Below, one piece after another: positions 51,442 through 60,050 of a stretch of 64,000 nt of DNA. Source of the stretch: Flavilitoribacter nigricans DSM 23189 = NBRC 102662 (lineage in GTDB: Bacteria > Bacteroidota > Bacteroidia > Chitinophagales > Saprospiraceae); assembly GCF_002646595.1 (NCBI RefSeq), contig NZ_PDUD01000009.1, positions 186,001-250,000 on the forward strand, given 5' to 3'. Both the position numbers and the translations under genes were made by a program. The notes below the pieces were generated by a model. It worked only from the letters and a program-made list of their open reading frames with translations, made no database searches and was not told the DNA's origin. Numbering within the stretch: position 1 is the stretch's first letter; each line of letters opens with the position of its first letter.

Positions 51442-51564
51442 ATCACCATCCCATATTTGTTAACGGAAAACCATTCAAACAAGAACGGTAAGGGAATCAA
51501 GGACAAGGTGGTAACCAGAAGAAGTTGGGAAATAATCCATTCTCCCAACTTCATCTGGTTGCAT

Positions 51565-53034
51565 CTAATTCGATTTTACCACCCGCAATACATACCGTTG
51601 GTTAGTATCGTGCAGCAGCAGTACTGCCGAGTAGATACCGGCCGGCAGGCCATGCGCATCCACCAGCAGTTCGTGGGGGCCGCTGCTGCGGTTCTGGCGC
51701 GGCATAGGGGAAGCCACTACCTTACCCAAAGCATCGAAGAGCTGCAGGCTGACGGCTTCTTCTTCCGGTAGATTAAACTGGAAGGTAAAAGACTCGCGGA
51801 ATGGGTTCGGGAACCCTTTGAGGGTCACGCTTTCCCGGACTGCGGCCGGAGCCACTTCTTCCGTTTCAAAAGCGTCGGGCAGAGTGCCTGCGTTGGGCGC
51901 TTTTGCGGGCGTCTCCTCTTCGTTTTTCGCCAATTGGGCTTCCACCACTTCCGGAGCACAAAAGGCATCCGTACCGATGGTGACCGTCGCACCGGCGGGT
52001 ATATGCACTCCGGGCATCAGTTTCACGCCATTACAGGAGTGGATCTCCGCCACCGCATCATTGGCAAAATTGAAGGTAGAAGCGACAACGATGGTATCCG
52101 GATAAATGAAATTCTCCGAAGGGAGATGTGCATTCTGGACGGTGTAATCGTGCAATTCCATATATTCCATATCGGGATTGGCGTAGAAGATGCCCATCTG
52201 AGTCACCGTGTTCCGGATATCATCGGGATCTACATAGTCAAAATTGCCGACCGTACCGTCGAAGGTAGGCATCTTGTTCTCATTAAAGGTAACGGAATGC
52301 CCGCCTTCGGTCCACAATTGCCACAGATAATCTACCATGGCGTGGTGCAGGAAAAAAGCCGGATCGTGGGGCGAGAAGAACATATCCTGCATCTCCCCTC
52401 CTACCCAACCGTGGGGCGGATCGTGTAGATTCGTTTCCAGTTCAAAGCGGAAATTGCCGTAGTTGAGAAAGGAAGATGAAGTAAGGAGGTTGTTTTTCTG
52501 ATTCAGGGTAGGTAATACTCCACCCAGTCCCCTTCCGAGACCCTCGGTAGCATTGTATTTCCCGATCAGACTGCCGGTCCAGCCCAGTGCGGCTAATTGG
52601 TCGCTGTTCCACATGGGACTGAGTGCACTGCGGCTATTGACGCCCGATGGATCAAATTCCCCGGTCCAGTCCCAGTAGGGCATGGATAATTTGGGATTAA
52701 TGGCTTGCAGCTCTTTTTCGAATTCAGCAGTAAACTGGCGGTGCCAGGGAAGGAAAAGTGCTACCCGGTGAATGGGGGAATCTGCGTCCGGGCCGTTGAA
52801 GTTGTTCCCGTTGATCCCGTCCTGGTCCGGATCGGCGTGAACATCTGCATAATAATCCACAACACCCATTGAATAAAGCACATCCAGGGCTTCGATAAAT
52901 GCTAACCTTTCGTATTCGGTTAACTGGGTATAATGTTTTCTAATACTTTGGCCTTCTACACTACTTATTTCGAAAAATGCGAAGAACAATAATAACAGGA
53001 TGCCAAGCCTGTTACCAGAGTTAGGTCGTTTCAT
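51565..53034 (-). CDS. Secreted tyrosinase-family copper oxidase with T9SS type A sorting domain
   Basis: 489 residues. A signal peptide ends V-E-G-Q. The tyrosinase copper-A site is suggested by His66, His89 and His98 (H-R-V-A-L-F-L-P-W-H-R-Q-F), followed by P-Y-W-D-W. The copper-B site is L-H-D-P-P-H-G and H-D-P-A-F-F-L-H-H-A-M-V-D. A linker (about 370-405) leads to a type A sorting domain (G-F-P-N-P-F-R-E to V-V-K-S-N). Tyrosinases oxidise phenols to quinones; here the enzyme is sent to the surface or medium, where it could modify proteins or aromatics. A -7 element lies 39-46 bases upstream. Confidence 0.92.
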   Translation of the reverse strand: MKRPNSGNRLGILLLLFFAFFEISSVEGQSIRKHYTQLTEYERLAFIEALDVLYSMGVVDYYADVHADPDQDGINGNNFNGPDADSPIHRVALFLPWHRQFTAEFEKELQAINPKLSMPYWDWTGEFDPSGVNSRSALSPMWNSDQLAALGWTGSLIGKYNATEGLGRGLGGVLPTLNQKNNLLTSSSFLNYGNFRFELETNLHDPPHGWVGGEMQDMFFSPHDPAFFLHHAMVDYLWQLWTEGGHSVTFNENKMPTFDGTVGNFDYVDPDDIRNTVTQMGIFYANPDMEYMELHDYTVQNAHLPSENFIYPDTIVVASTFNFANDAVAEIHSCNGVKLMPGVHIPAGATVTIGTDAFCAPEVVEAQLAKNEEETPAKAPNAGTLPDAFETEEVAPAAVRESVTLKGFPNPFRESFTFQFNLPEEEAVSLQLFDALGKVVASPMPRQNRSSGPHELLVDAHGLPAGIYSAVLLLHDTNQRYVLRVVKSN

Positions 53035-53072
53035 AATTCAGCATAACTATTACATGAGACTATATACAATGC

Positions 53073-53080
53073 CAAATGTA
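53073..53080 (-). promoter_or_regulatory. -7 element for the tyrosinase gene
   Basis: The minus strand reads TACATTTG, an exact TAnnTTTG match, giving a leader of about 35 bases. No -33 TTG at standard distance. Confidence 0.5.
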
Positions 53081-53152
53081 CAAAACGACAACAACTGATA
53101 ATAGTTAAAATTCAAAATCTGATGAACTTTTCATATAAAAAAAGTCCAACAT

Positions 53153-54208
53153 TTAAAATTTGGGGCAAAGAATGGTATCATCTTCGTATTCACCCAGATA
53201 GGCAATGGAAAGTTCGAAGGCTCCCTGGTTGCGCCCGCCGGCGTTCAGGGATTTGAGATTGGCGTCGTAACTCAGGCCGACCAGGAAGTTATTGATCTCG
53301 ATGCCGGTCATGAGGATTACCGCATCCATAAACGGAGAATTGGTCTCATCCTGCGTTCCCCGCACCCAGGAGCCCAAATGCAGGGCCGTACCGTTGGACT
53401 GATTGATGAGGAAGCGCAAATTGGCGCCGGCATTAGCGGCCATGTGCGGTCCCTGACTGTAATACAAAGCTCGCGGAGAGAACTGTACATTTTCACCCAG
53501 CGGAATAACCACGTTCAGGTGGGCCGCATATTTACGGAACAGTTTATTGTCATCGACCCGGTCCGGGTCCTCTTCATCGTAAAAGAAACTCACGGAAGGT
53601 TCCATGATATGGTGCATGGCCACACCGGCATAAAAGCCGACACTGCGTGCCGGAGCGTAGGTATAGTTCAGGCCGACGCTGTAGTCACCGTAGGCAAAAT
53701 TATTCTCGGGCAGTACCTCTCCGGTAGGATTGGAATAGCCATTGGAACCGTTGAACTGATCCTGAAAGTCAACTCCGGCGTAATTGATGTTGCGCTGACT
53801 GATCCCGGCCTGTAATCCCAGACTCAGGAACTGATCATTGCTTTTACTCAAACTCTTGTGGAACGCGCCGGAGATAATGATCTGGTTGTTGGAGAAACCC
53901 GTCACACTTACCTTATCGTTGTAAAACAATACGCCGCCACCCACGGCATCCTTATAGCGGTTGCCCCGTTTTTTCATATTGAAACGAAAGTCGGCCGCAG
54001 CGGAATAAGTGACAAAAGGATTATCCAGAATACCCTTCCACTGATCCCGGTAGATCAGCGAAAAGCGGTAGGTCCCTTCAAAACTACCCGTGAGGGCCGG
54101 ATTGAGGGTCATGGGAGAAGCATAGAACTGTGTAAAATGCTGATCCTGAGCCTGTAAGGCAAAAGCAGACAACAAAAGCGCACAAATGCAGGTAATCGTA
54201 TATCTCAT
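53153..54208 (-). CDS. PorP/SprF-like T9SS outer-membrane protein, orphan
   Basis: 351 residues, started at M-R-Y-T-I-T-C-I-C for a signal peptide ending A-L-Q-A-Q; the longer frame is upstream of the promoter. The hallmark Q-H-F-T-Q-F-Y-A-S-P-M-T-L-N-P-A-L-T-G-S-F-E-G is present, then barrel strands to the C-terminus. It is a paralogue of the SprF-like protein at 28269 but has no adjacent SprB-like or type B cargo gene. Expected to help assemble or secrete type B cargo at the outer membrane; partner unknown. Confidence 0.92.
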   Translation of the reverse strand: MRYTITCICALLLSAFALQAQDQHFTQFYASPMTLNPALTGSFEGTYRFSLIYRDQWKGILDNPFVTYSAAADFRFNMKKRGNRYKDAVGGGVLFYNDKVSVTGFSNNQIIISGAFHKSLSKSNDQFLSLGLQAGISQRNINYAGVDFQDQFNGSNGYSNPTGEVLPENNFAYGDYSVGLNYTYAPARSVGFYAGVAMHHIMEPSVSFFYDEEDPDRVDDNKLFRKYAAHLNVVIPLGENVQFSPRALYYSQGPHMAANAGANLRFLINQSNGTALHLGSWVRGTQDETNSPFMDAVILMTGIEINNFLVGLSYDANLKSLNAGGRNQGAFELSIAYLGEYEDDTILCPKF

Positions 54209-54229
54209 GGGCGTTACTTCAAAGAAGTG

Positions 54230-54237
54230 CAAAGGTA
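54230..54237 (-). promoter_or_regulatory. -7 element for the orphan PorP/SprF gene
   Basis: The minus strand reads TACCTTTG; the transcript would start near 54225, about 17 bases before the start codon, which supports the start at 54208 over the longer frame. Confidence 0.55.
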
Positions 54238-54332
54238 GTGTAAGTTGAGTAAAAAGCGAATGAATAACTTTACTCCAATCAACGGACTGTTTAGGATTAT
54301 TATTATATTGGACCATCAAAACGGCTGGATAG

Positions 54333-55181
54333 ATGCAATTCGGAATTTGTCCTTTGAGTACAGTCGCCATTCGCAACAGTGCCTCCCACAAAAGCGAGAT
54401 GATCTCTCAGCTCCTTTTCGGTGAAATGGTGGAAGTTCTGGAACAGAAAGGCCGGCAGTGGACCCGGGTCCGATGCCAGGAGGACAATTTTGTGGGCTGG
54501 GTCGCTACTCAGCAGCTGGAAGAGATCACTCCCAGCGAATTTGAATCCTACCAAAAGCAATATGCCTTTGTTCTGGACCTGGTTCATCCTGCACAAAAAG
54601 ATGATGCCTTTATCCCGTTGAGCCTGGGCGCGCGTCTGCCCAATTTTGACGGCATGCGCTTTAATATTGGCTCCCACTCCTACTCCTTTACCGGACAGGC
54701 CGTATTTCCGGAAGACATTACCGCTCAACCGCAATTGATCCTGAAGATAGCCCGCCGTTACCTGCACGCACCTTTGCTGTGGGGAGGCAGATCACCCTTC
54801 GGACTGGATAGTGCCGGTCTGGTACAGGTGGTTTACCGGCTGGCGGGTAAACAACTGCCGCGGGAAGCCTTCCAACAGGTCCTGCAGGGAGAATCCGTGG
54901 ATTTCGTAGAACAGGCCCAGGCCGGAGACCTGGCATTTTTTGAAAATCAGGCGGGTCGTATTTCCCATACCGGCATTCTTTTTCCCGAGAATCAGATCCT
55001 CCACGTTTACGGTAAGGCCCGCATGGACCGGGTGGATCACTACGGGATCTACAATCAGGATCTGAAACGCTATACGCACCGGCTGCGCATTGTCAAGCGC
55101 GTGCTGCCGTTAATCTCTTCTTCCACTCCGGCCGCTAATCTAAGGATGGAGTCTATCGAACAACAGATGGAGTTATTCTAA
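54333..55181 (+). CDS. SH3b-NlpC/P60 protein lacking the catalytic cysteine
   Basis: 282 residues. N-terminal SH3b-like domain (about 5-65; I-R-N-S-A-S-H-K-S-E-M-I-S-Q-L-L-F-G-E), a second SH3-like part, and a C-terminal NlpC/P60 cysteine-peptidase domain (about 140-265). In active members the nucleophile lies in F-G-x-D-C-S-G; here the sequence is F-G-L-D-S-A-G, so the Cys is Ser160 (codon A-G-T, 54810-54812). The histidine of the triad remains (I-S-H-T-G, His212). No signal peptide, as in related Bacteroidota proteins. It is therefore probably not a normal gamma-D-Glu-diaminopimelate peptidase; it may bind peptidoglycan or have altered chemistry. Confidence 0.88.
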   Translation: MQFGICPLSTVAIRNSASHKSEMISQLLFGEMVEVLEQKGRQWTRVRCQEDNFVGWVATQQLEEITPSEFESYQKQYAFVLDLVHPAQKDDAFIPLSLGARLPNFDGMRFNIGSHSYSFTGQAVFPEDITAQPQLILKIARRYLHAPLLWGGRSPFGLDSAGLVQVVYRLAGKQLPREAFQQVLQGESVDFVEQAQAGDLAFFENQAGRISHTGILFPENQILHVYGKARMDRVDHYGIYNQDLKRYTHRLRIVKRVLPLISSSTPAANLRMESIEQQMELF

Positions 55182-55188
55182 GGTAAAT

Positions 55189-56646
55189 CTATTTTTCGGA
55201 TCTGATCGTCAGTACTTCCTGCTGCTTTTTTTTCAACCAGTTGAGGGCCTGGATGTATTCCTGATCGCTTAATAGTTGCGCTACTATTTCCCGCTGGAAA
55301 TCTACAGCTCCGTAAGCAGTTGCCAGGGTTCGGCACTTTTGCACAAAGCGGAGGAAGGAGATCTTGTTCGTCTGGGACAACATCTTTTCGCGCTGCAGCC
55401 ATTTCTCAAACGTATCCAGAAAATTGAAAAGTAAGAACTGGTAGGAATCATCCATCAGGTACAGATCAAAAAGCACCTGCGCCTGCAGCGACCGGGTGAT
55501 CAATTGGAAATAAAGGATTTTAAACGTATAGCCTTGCAAAATAGTCAGGCACTCCTCCAGATCTTTTCGCCAGTAGGCCGTATGCGCGCGCGCCCAGTGC
55601 TGACTGTCCTCCCTTCCTTTTTCACTCAGTTTTCCCGAATAATCATCGATAAATCGCTCCGTATACGCAAAGTCCCCTTTGGTATTGCTGATCATCACGA
55701 TCTGGGTGTAGGTGGATCGCGATAGTTTTCCCCGATTCAGTAACACACCGGTCGCTAAGCCCAATTGGTAGAGCGGCAGCAGGTCTACGATATCTAGATG
55801 GCCGGATTTGACCAGTCGGATACTGTCATTGAGCAGAGACAGCAAATGGATCTTTTGCTCTTTTGCGTTCAATTGAGGCAGTTGTTGCACTACCTGCGGA
55901 TGCAGTTCCTGATAGACCGTCCAGAGGTCCTTGCCTAAATAAGTAAACCGAAGCCGATACAAAGCTATGGACGGATGGCATATTCCCTGCACCAGAGCTT
56001 CCCAGTTACTGATGGCTGATGTTATCTCGTAGGATTCATCTCTTAATACCTGCTGCCGGGACATCTTCTCGTTGAGAATAGCCGCTTTTTCCAGGGCGTA
56101 GAGCAAATCCAATTCTCCCTCCATCGCATGGATCGTCGGATTCCCCGCCTGCATACGCGTCTGGGAATCGGAGGAGTGATAGATCTGTCGGTACCAGTTG
56201 TACAGGCTCAGGTGATCTTTCCATTCCTTTGTTGGGTGTTCCTCCAGATCCGTGATCTCACGTTTTGCAATTTTAGTAAACCAATCGTCCAGGCCACGTT
56301 CCTGAAATTCGTCGGCCAGCAGGTTTTGGGCCGCTTCCGAGTCCATATCAAACCTTTGGGCCACGAGGAAGCGCTCGGCGGCCCGGTAGCCCTCCGACAG
56401 TAAGTTGTTGAGCCGGCGATCGCTGAATTTTCCTTCCGGCAGGATCTGCCGAAACAGTTGCGCTTTGGTCAGTTTACGGTCAGGCAAAAAATCGGGGTAA
56501 TACTTTTTGAACTGTTGGAATAGCCGGATCAGATTTTTATTGGAGTTGCACCACGGCGAATGCAGCCATTGCTCAAAGGCCCGGATCTCTTCCGGAGGGA
56601 AGGTTTTGATTAGCCGAACGAATTTGCTGGCAAATAGCCGGGACAT
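55189..56646 (-). CDS. Helical protein of unknown function
   Basis: 485 residues, not recognised. No signal peptide, membrane helix or sorting domain. Predicted almost entirely alpha-helical, with repeated leucine/tyrosine-rich helices resembling TPR-like or scaffold repeats. It begins M-S-R-L-F-A-S-K-F-V-R-L-I-K-T-F-P-P-E-E-I and ends with a charged helix (W-L-K-K-K-Q-Q-E). Convergent with the NlpC/P60 gene, 7 bases from it. I assign no function. Confidence 0.75.
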   Translation of the reverse strand: MSRLFASKFVRLIKTFPPEEIRAFEQWLHSPWCNSNKNLIRLFQQFKKYYPDFLPDRKLTKAQLFRQILPEGKFSDRRLNNLLSEGYRAAERFLVAQRFDMDSEAAQNLLADEFQERGLDDWFTKIAKREITDLEEHPTKEWKDHLSLYNWYRQIYHSSDSQTRMQAGNPTIHAMEGELDLLYALEKAAILNEKMSRQQVLRDESYEITSAISNWEALVQGICHPSIALYRLRFTYLGKDLWTVYQELHPQVVQQLPQLNAKEQKIHLLSLLNDSIRLVKSGHLDIVDLLPLYQLGLATGVLLNRGKLSRSTYTQIVMISNTKGDFAYTERFIDDYSGKLSEKGREDSQHWARAHTAYWRKDLEECLTILQGYTFKILYFQLITRSLQAQVLFDLYLMDDSYQFLLFNFLDTFEKWLQREKMLSQTNKISFLRFVQKCRTLATAYGAVDFQREIVAQLLSDQEYIQALNWLKKKQQEVLTIRSEK

Positions 56647-56884
56647 GGGATCGCTCTGTTTAAAAGATTAAAGGTAACGGTTAACCAAAAAACATTGGAA
56701 CTAGGAGCTAAATTCGGGTAATTCGAGCTCGATTGCTCAATTGTTATATTGCTAAATACTATTAATTTTTGACCTACCTACCTTCAATTTCGCTTCGCCG
56801 GGACAAGTTCTCCGAGGTCAGGTCAAAATTCGGCATAGTCATTTTTGCGAAATATAGTTACTATAAATCTGCCGAAATTTAGCA

Positions 56885-57538
56885 CTATTCAGCAGTATAG
56901 CCATTCAACAATATAGTCATTTCCCCCGTACACGGAATAATGCTAGCGCCTCCTTTGTTGGCTGTAATAATGAAACGATTCTCGCTCAATAGAATCTTTT
57001 CGAACCAAAAAGCATCCGGGCTTACCTTCACCAATTGGTTCTGTAGGGCAAATACCACCAGGCCGGCTACATTACGGCAACCCTGCTTTTGCAATAAATT
57101 ATTGCGGTGCCCTTCGACCGTACGGGGACTAATGTTAAGCTTTTTTGCAATTTCGGGTGAAGTGTATTCTTCGCAGATCAGTTGGACTATTTCCTGTTCC
57201 CGGGTGGTGATGTCCAGGCCGGGTTCCAGATGGGCTTTAGGCTTGGTTTTTTGGATCATATTATCCCGGATCACCTCCATCACGTGGTGGTCGTAACTGA
57301 ATCCTTTCCCTTTTACTTCCCGAATCGTCCGGACGACGTCTTCGGGTACGGCGTTTTTCGGCAGGTAGGCACCGGCACCCAGCTCTATCATATTGATAAT
57401 GAAAGCCCGGCTGAAATAGGTGGATAAAACGATGACCCTCAACTCCGGATATTGATCACGCAGTACCCTAGCCACTTCGATGCCGTTTAAGCGCGGCATT
57501 TTTTGATATGTACAGATCAATACATTAATAGCCAGCAA
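56885..57538 (-). CDS. LuxR-type response regulator with truncated, degenerate receiver
   Basis: The C-terminal part is a standard LuxR helix-turn-helix (T-T-R-E-Q-E-I-V-Q-L-I-C-E-E-Y-T-S-P-E-I-A-K-K-L-N-I-S-P-R-T-V-E-G-H-R-N-N-L), plus a short extra tail. The N-terminal receiver is cut: it begins only at the third beta strand, lacks the acidic pocket, and reads Y-Q-K-M-P where D-x-x-M-P carries the phosphorylated aspartate. The frame is open back to 57559, starting from a TTG codon (57538) or ATG (57499). Only about 35 bases separate it from the upstream lipoprotein gene. It is likely a 5'-truncated relic or a phosphorylation-independent regulator. Confidence 0.7.
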   Translation of the reverse strand: MLAINVLICTYQKMPRLNGIEVARVLRDQYPELRVIVLSTYFSRAFIINMIELGAGAYLPKNAVPEDVVRTIREVKGKGFSYDHHVMEVIRDNMIQKTKPKAHLEPGLDITTREQEIVQLICEEYTSPEIAKKLNISPRTVEGHRNNLLQKQGCRNVAGLVVFALQNQLVKVSPDAFWFEKILLSENRFIITANKGGASIIPCTGEMTILLNGYTAE

Positions 57539-57594
57539 TAAATAGCTACAATTGGATACTCAATTATAAAAAACAAGTATGTCTAGGTTAAGTA

Positions 57595-58317
57595 TCAATT
57601 TAAAATTATTTTTTGCTGACTGGTATCACAAAGGGTTGGGCATGGTCTCGTGAAATCATAATAATTATCCCCTCCATCTTTTTCAATACCTCCAATTCCC
57701 CTAATTACAATTTTAGGAGTCCAATTATTACTTTCTAGTTCTTCCAAACCAAGATAAAAAACCACTTTTTCTGATGACTCTCTCCAAGCACCATCTAATG
57801 AGACCACCGGAATTGAAAAACTAAAAAGAAGATTGTTTTGCAGCCAATTTTGCCCTAGTTTTCTCCATCTATGTATCCATTGAAGTGCGTCCGAAGGGGA
57901 AAGTGCGTTTTTAGGTAGAATTGAGTTTTTTTTGTTTTTTCGATTTTCTGGTGCACTAACGGTAGAAGGATGGGCAACAACTAAAGCTGCAAATTCTTTT
58001 TCCGATATTTCTCCGTCATTGTCATATACCGGATAGATATATGCCTTTGGGCGATTTTGATCTAAAGCTAATTCGAATTGAATGCTTGTGGCTTTCTTTT
58101 TCAGTAAAATCGATACTTCTTCTACTGTTAATTCAAAAGCGTCAATACGATTACCTATACTATAACGATGACTGTTTTCTCGCCAAAATTGAGTTTCGCG
58201 AAGTACCTGATCCTTTACTAAGGAATTTTCCTCAAAGGCCATTTCATTAATTTCAGTTGTACAAGCTACTATTAGTAAAATGGGAAATCCAGTCAGCAAA
58301 AGGACTTTTCTAAGCAT
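57595..58317 (-). CDS. Lipoprotein of unknown function
   Basis: 240 residues. The N-terminus M-L-R-K-V-L-L-L-T-G-F-P-I-L-L-I-V-A-C is a lipoprotein signal with lipobox I-V-A-C (Cys19). The rest is mixed and soluble, with P-V-Y-D-N-D-G-E-I-S-E-K-E-F (EF-hand-like), a Ser/Lys-rich linker, and a C-terminal C-P-T-L-C pair. AT-richer than its surroundings, which with the neighbouring pseudogenes suggests a recently acquired or decaying stretch. Family not recognised. Confidence 0.75.
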   Translation of the reverse strand: MLRKVLLLTGFPILLIVACTTEINEMAFEENSLVKDQVLRETQFWRENSHRYSIGNRIDAFELTVEEVSILLKKKATSIQFELALDQNRPKAYIYPVYDNDGEISEKEFAALVVAHPSTVSAPENRKNKKNSILPKNALSPSDALQWIHRWRKLGQNWLQNNLLFSFSIPVVSLDGAWRESSEKVVFYLGLEELESNNWTPKIVIRGIGGIEKDGGDNYYDFTRPCPTLCDTSQQKIILN

Positions 58318-58680
58318 TTTTTTGAATTTAGTTAAAAGATATTCTTATTGATAATTGTCGTAGTACTTGCAAATTTGCTTAAATAAATAGTGGAACCTAT
58401 CCGTAGAGCAATAGAATGTAAAGTAAAAGAACCCAAATAATCTAGAAAAGACAATTTTAGAGTATTACCACAAAAAAAAGTTCAATTTACTTCCAAACTC
58501 GAAATTAATTTACTGACTTTCAGTTTTTTATCACTTATAGTCTACCACAAAATTTTAAGCAGTAATGTGCGGAGATGTTACATTCTAAATACCAAAATCG
58601 TTTTATAATACAATTCAATTGAATCATATTTCGAGTAGCAAATCACCTGTAAGTGGAGTTTACGATTAATAAACAGTAAT
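58318..58680. other. AT-rich intergenic, no gene seen
   Basis: Upstream of the lipoprotein gene. Very AT-rich with many stops in all frames. No exact -7 element with proper spacing. It leads into the first LytTR fragment. Confidence 0.5.
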
Positions 58681-58836
58681 TTTTTACAAACCCATCGCAG
58701 CTTTGCCGTGAATATAGAATAACTCAGCAAGTGGGATAAACAATACGTTTACATCAAGGATCAGGCGGTCCCGGTAAGCCGCGGTCGGCGGAAGCAGGTG
58801 ATGGCGGTACTGGGAAAAATAGTCGATCGGGCGTAA
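58681..58836 (+). pseudogene. LytTR response-regulator fragment 1
   Basis: The plus-strand frame reads F-L-Q-T-H-R-S-F-A-V-N-I-E-stop-L-S-K-W-D-K-Q-Y-V-Y-I, then P-V-S-R-G-R-R-K-Q-V-M-A-V-L. This is the C-terminal half of a LytTR DNA-binding domain (the Q-T-H-R-S-F-x-V-N and P-V-S-R-x-x-R-K signatures) with an in-frame TAA where CAA would encode Gln. No upstream receiver is recognisable. Closely related to fragment 2 at 59475. Confidence 0.75.
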
Positions 58837-59018
58837 ACAAATTACCATTGAGAATATATTCGTTACCATTCAGAACATTTCAAACAAAAAATTCGCTGCC
58901 CACTTGATTATTGGGGATAATTTAGGACGGAGGGGAACGGGATAACGAAATGGTCACTAACGATGATAAATGCAGCAATTAGTCATAATTGGCAGGAAGA
59001 GAAAATGTATAGGGACTG
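58837..59018. other. Intergenic, no gene seen
   Basis: Short AT-rich spacer between LytTR fragment 1 and the palindromic element. Contains two near copies of TTACCATT but no other structure. Confidence 0.4.
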
Positions 59019-59190
59019 TTAATAAAGTTGTCTAAAGTTTCCTTACTGGGCTCCAAAACGCGGCTTTTGCCACCACTCTGCGCCTATTTTTAACTCCGTA
59101 GCTCTGCTATGCAGTGAAAAATAGCCTTCAATTGGCGGCAAAATCCAGGTTTTTCACCGGCATCAGAAAATTTTAGACAATTTCAATAAT
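59019..59190. repeat. MITE-like palindromic element
   Basis: The ends TTAATAAAGTTGTCTAAAG (59019) and TTTAGACAATTTCAATAAT (59172-59190) are imperfect inverted repeats. Inside, TTTTGCCACCA pairs with TGGCGGCAAAA, and GCCTATTTTT pairs imperfectly with AAAAATAGCC, so the whole 172 bp can fold on itself. No transposase is encoded. Likely a non-autonomous relative of an insertion sequence; the parent family was not identified. Confidence 0.65.
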
Positions 59191-59474
59191 TGAGTAGAGG
59201 GTAGTTGCATACCCTCTGCTTTTTTCTACCTCGTTTGCGGTTACCTCCCTCTACAAAAGCCAAACCACGAAGCAGTATAGCGTGAGGAATCCAGGGGTAA
59301 TATCGGTAATGACCGGTCCCTCTGTCCTCACTTTTCCACCTTGGAGTAAAACTAAACTTCAGAAACGGAGCATGCCGAAAATCCATAAAAGAGTAGGCTC
59401 ACCGAAGCGTTTGGGGATTTCCCCAAACCGCATCGGTCAGTATAGACGGACGTTGCGAGCTAGGACGGAATAGT
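59191..59474. other. Intergenic, unresolved; contains a perfect hairpin
   Basis: No credible gene; short frames on both strands are basic and unlike any family I know. A strong hairpin GTTTGGGG/CCCCAAAC (59409-59428) is flanked by outer ACCGA/TCGGT pairs, forming a long imperfect stem without a T-run. Confidence 0.4.
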
Positions 59475-59640
59475 CCCAAGGATCTGATTGATGAAATTTT
59501 GGACAACCGGTTTTCGCAGTTTTGCAGTCAATATCGATCAGCTTAGCGATTGGAATCAACATTATGTTTACGTAGAAGACCAGGCAATTCCGGTGAGCCG
59601 CAATCGACGAAAACAGGTGATGACTGTTCTGGAGCGTTAG
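59475..59640 (+). pseudogene. LytTR response-regulator fragment 2, frameshifted
   Basis: One frame reads P-K-D-L-I-D-E-I-L-D-N-R-F (59475-59513). The next, shifted by one, continues R-S-F-A-V-N-I-D-Q-L-S-D-W-N-Q-H-Y-V-Y-V and P-V-S-R-N-R-R-K-Q-V-M-T-V-L-E-R-stop. Together they match the end of a LytTR domain with the T-H residues of the R-T-H-R-S loop deleted. A 49-codon frame from ATG 59491 covers only the second part. It is a decayed paralogue of fragment 1. Confidence 0.75.
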
Positions 59641-59704
59641 CCGGTCAACCAGGATATTTTAGTGACTGATCTTCATTACTATTAAGTCTCCTCCCGAGTA
59701 ATGG

Positions 59705-59745
59705 AATGCGGCCTCAAAAGTTAGCTTTTGAGGCCGCATTTTTTA
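59705..59745 (+). terminator. Strong intrinsic terminator behind LytTR fragment 2
   Basis: A perfect 16-bp stem AATGCGGCCTCAAAAG/CTTTTGAGGCCGCATT with a 4-base loop and T5. It survives from the time the LytTR gene was intact. Confidence 0.92.
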
Positions 59746-60040
59746 TATGATATCCTCCAAGCATCTGCATGTTCTTGCTTTAAAATCAGACCAACGGGTA
59801 ATTCTACATGTTTTAATCAAGCCGTATTTCCACGCTTACCTGGCGACCTTTCCTGCCCTAAATTTGCATTAAATAATTAATTAATAATGAGCAGCTTACA
59901 ACCTTAATCAGTTTATCATCGGCTTCTAATTACCTCACTGTGATCGATCCAAAGCTTTGCAAGTACAGTGGGTGATTTTAGCGCATGATCAAGCAAATGG
60001 TCAGGTTATCCCTGCTGCTATTTTCTTAACTTTCTTAAAC

Positions 60041-60048
60041 TATATTTG
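60041..60048 (+). promoter_or_regulatory. -7-like element abutting the start of the 119-aa gene
   Basis: TATATTTG lies two bases before ATG 60051. If used, the message would be leaderless or begin inside the gene. A second exact element, TAAATTTG at 59859-59866, is a more usual alternative with a leader of about 180 bases. Confidence 0.35.
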
Positions 60049-60050
60049 CA

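Noticed and set aside
59183-59473. Two short basic frames on opposite strands, considered as transposase remnants
   Set aside because: No DDE, HTH or other transposase motif could be recognised; left as unresolved intergenic DNA.
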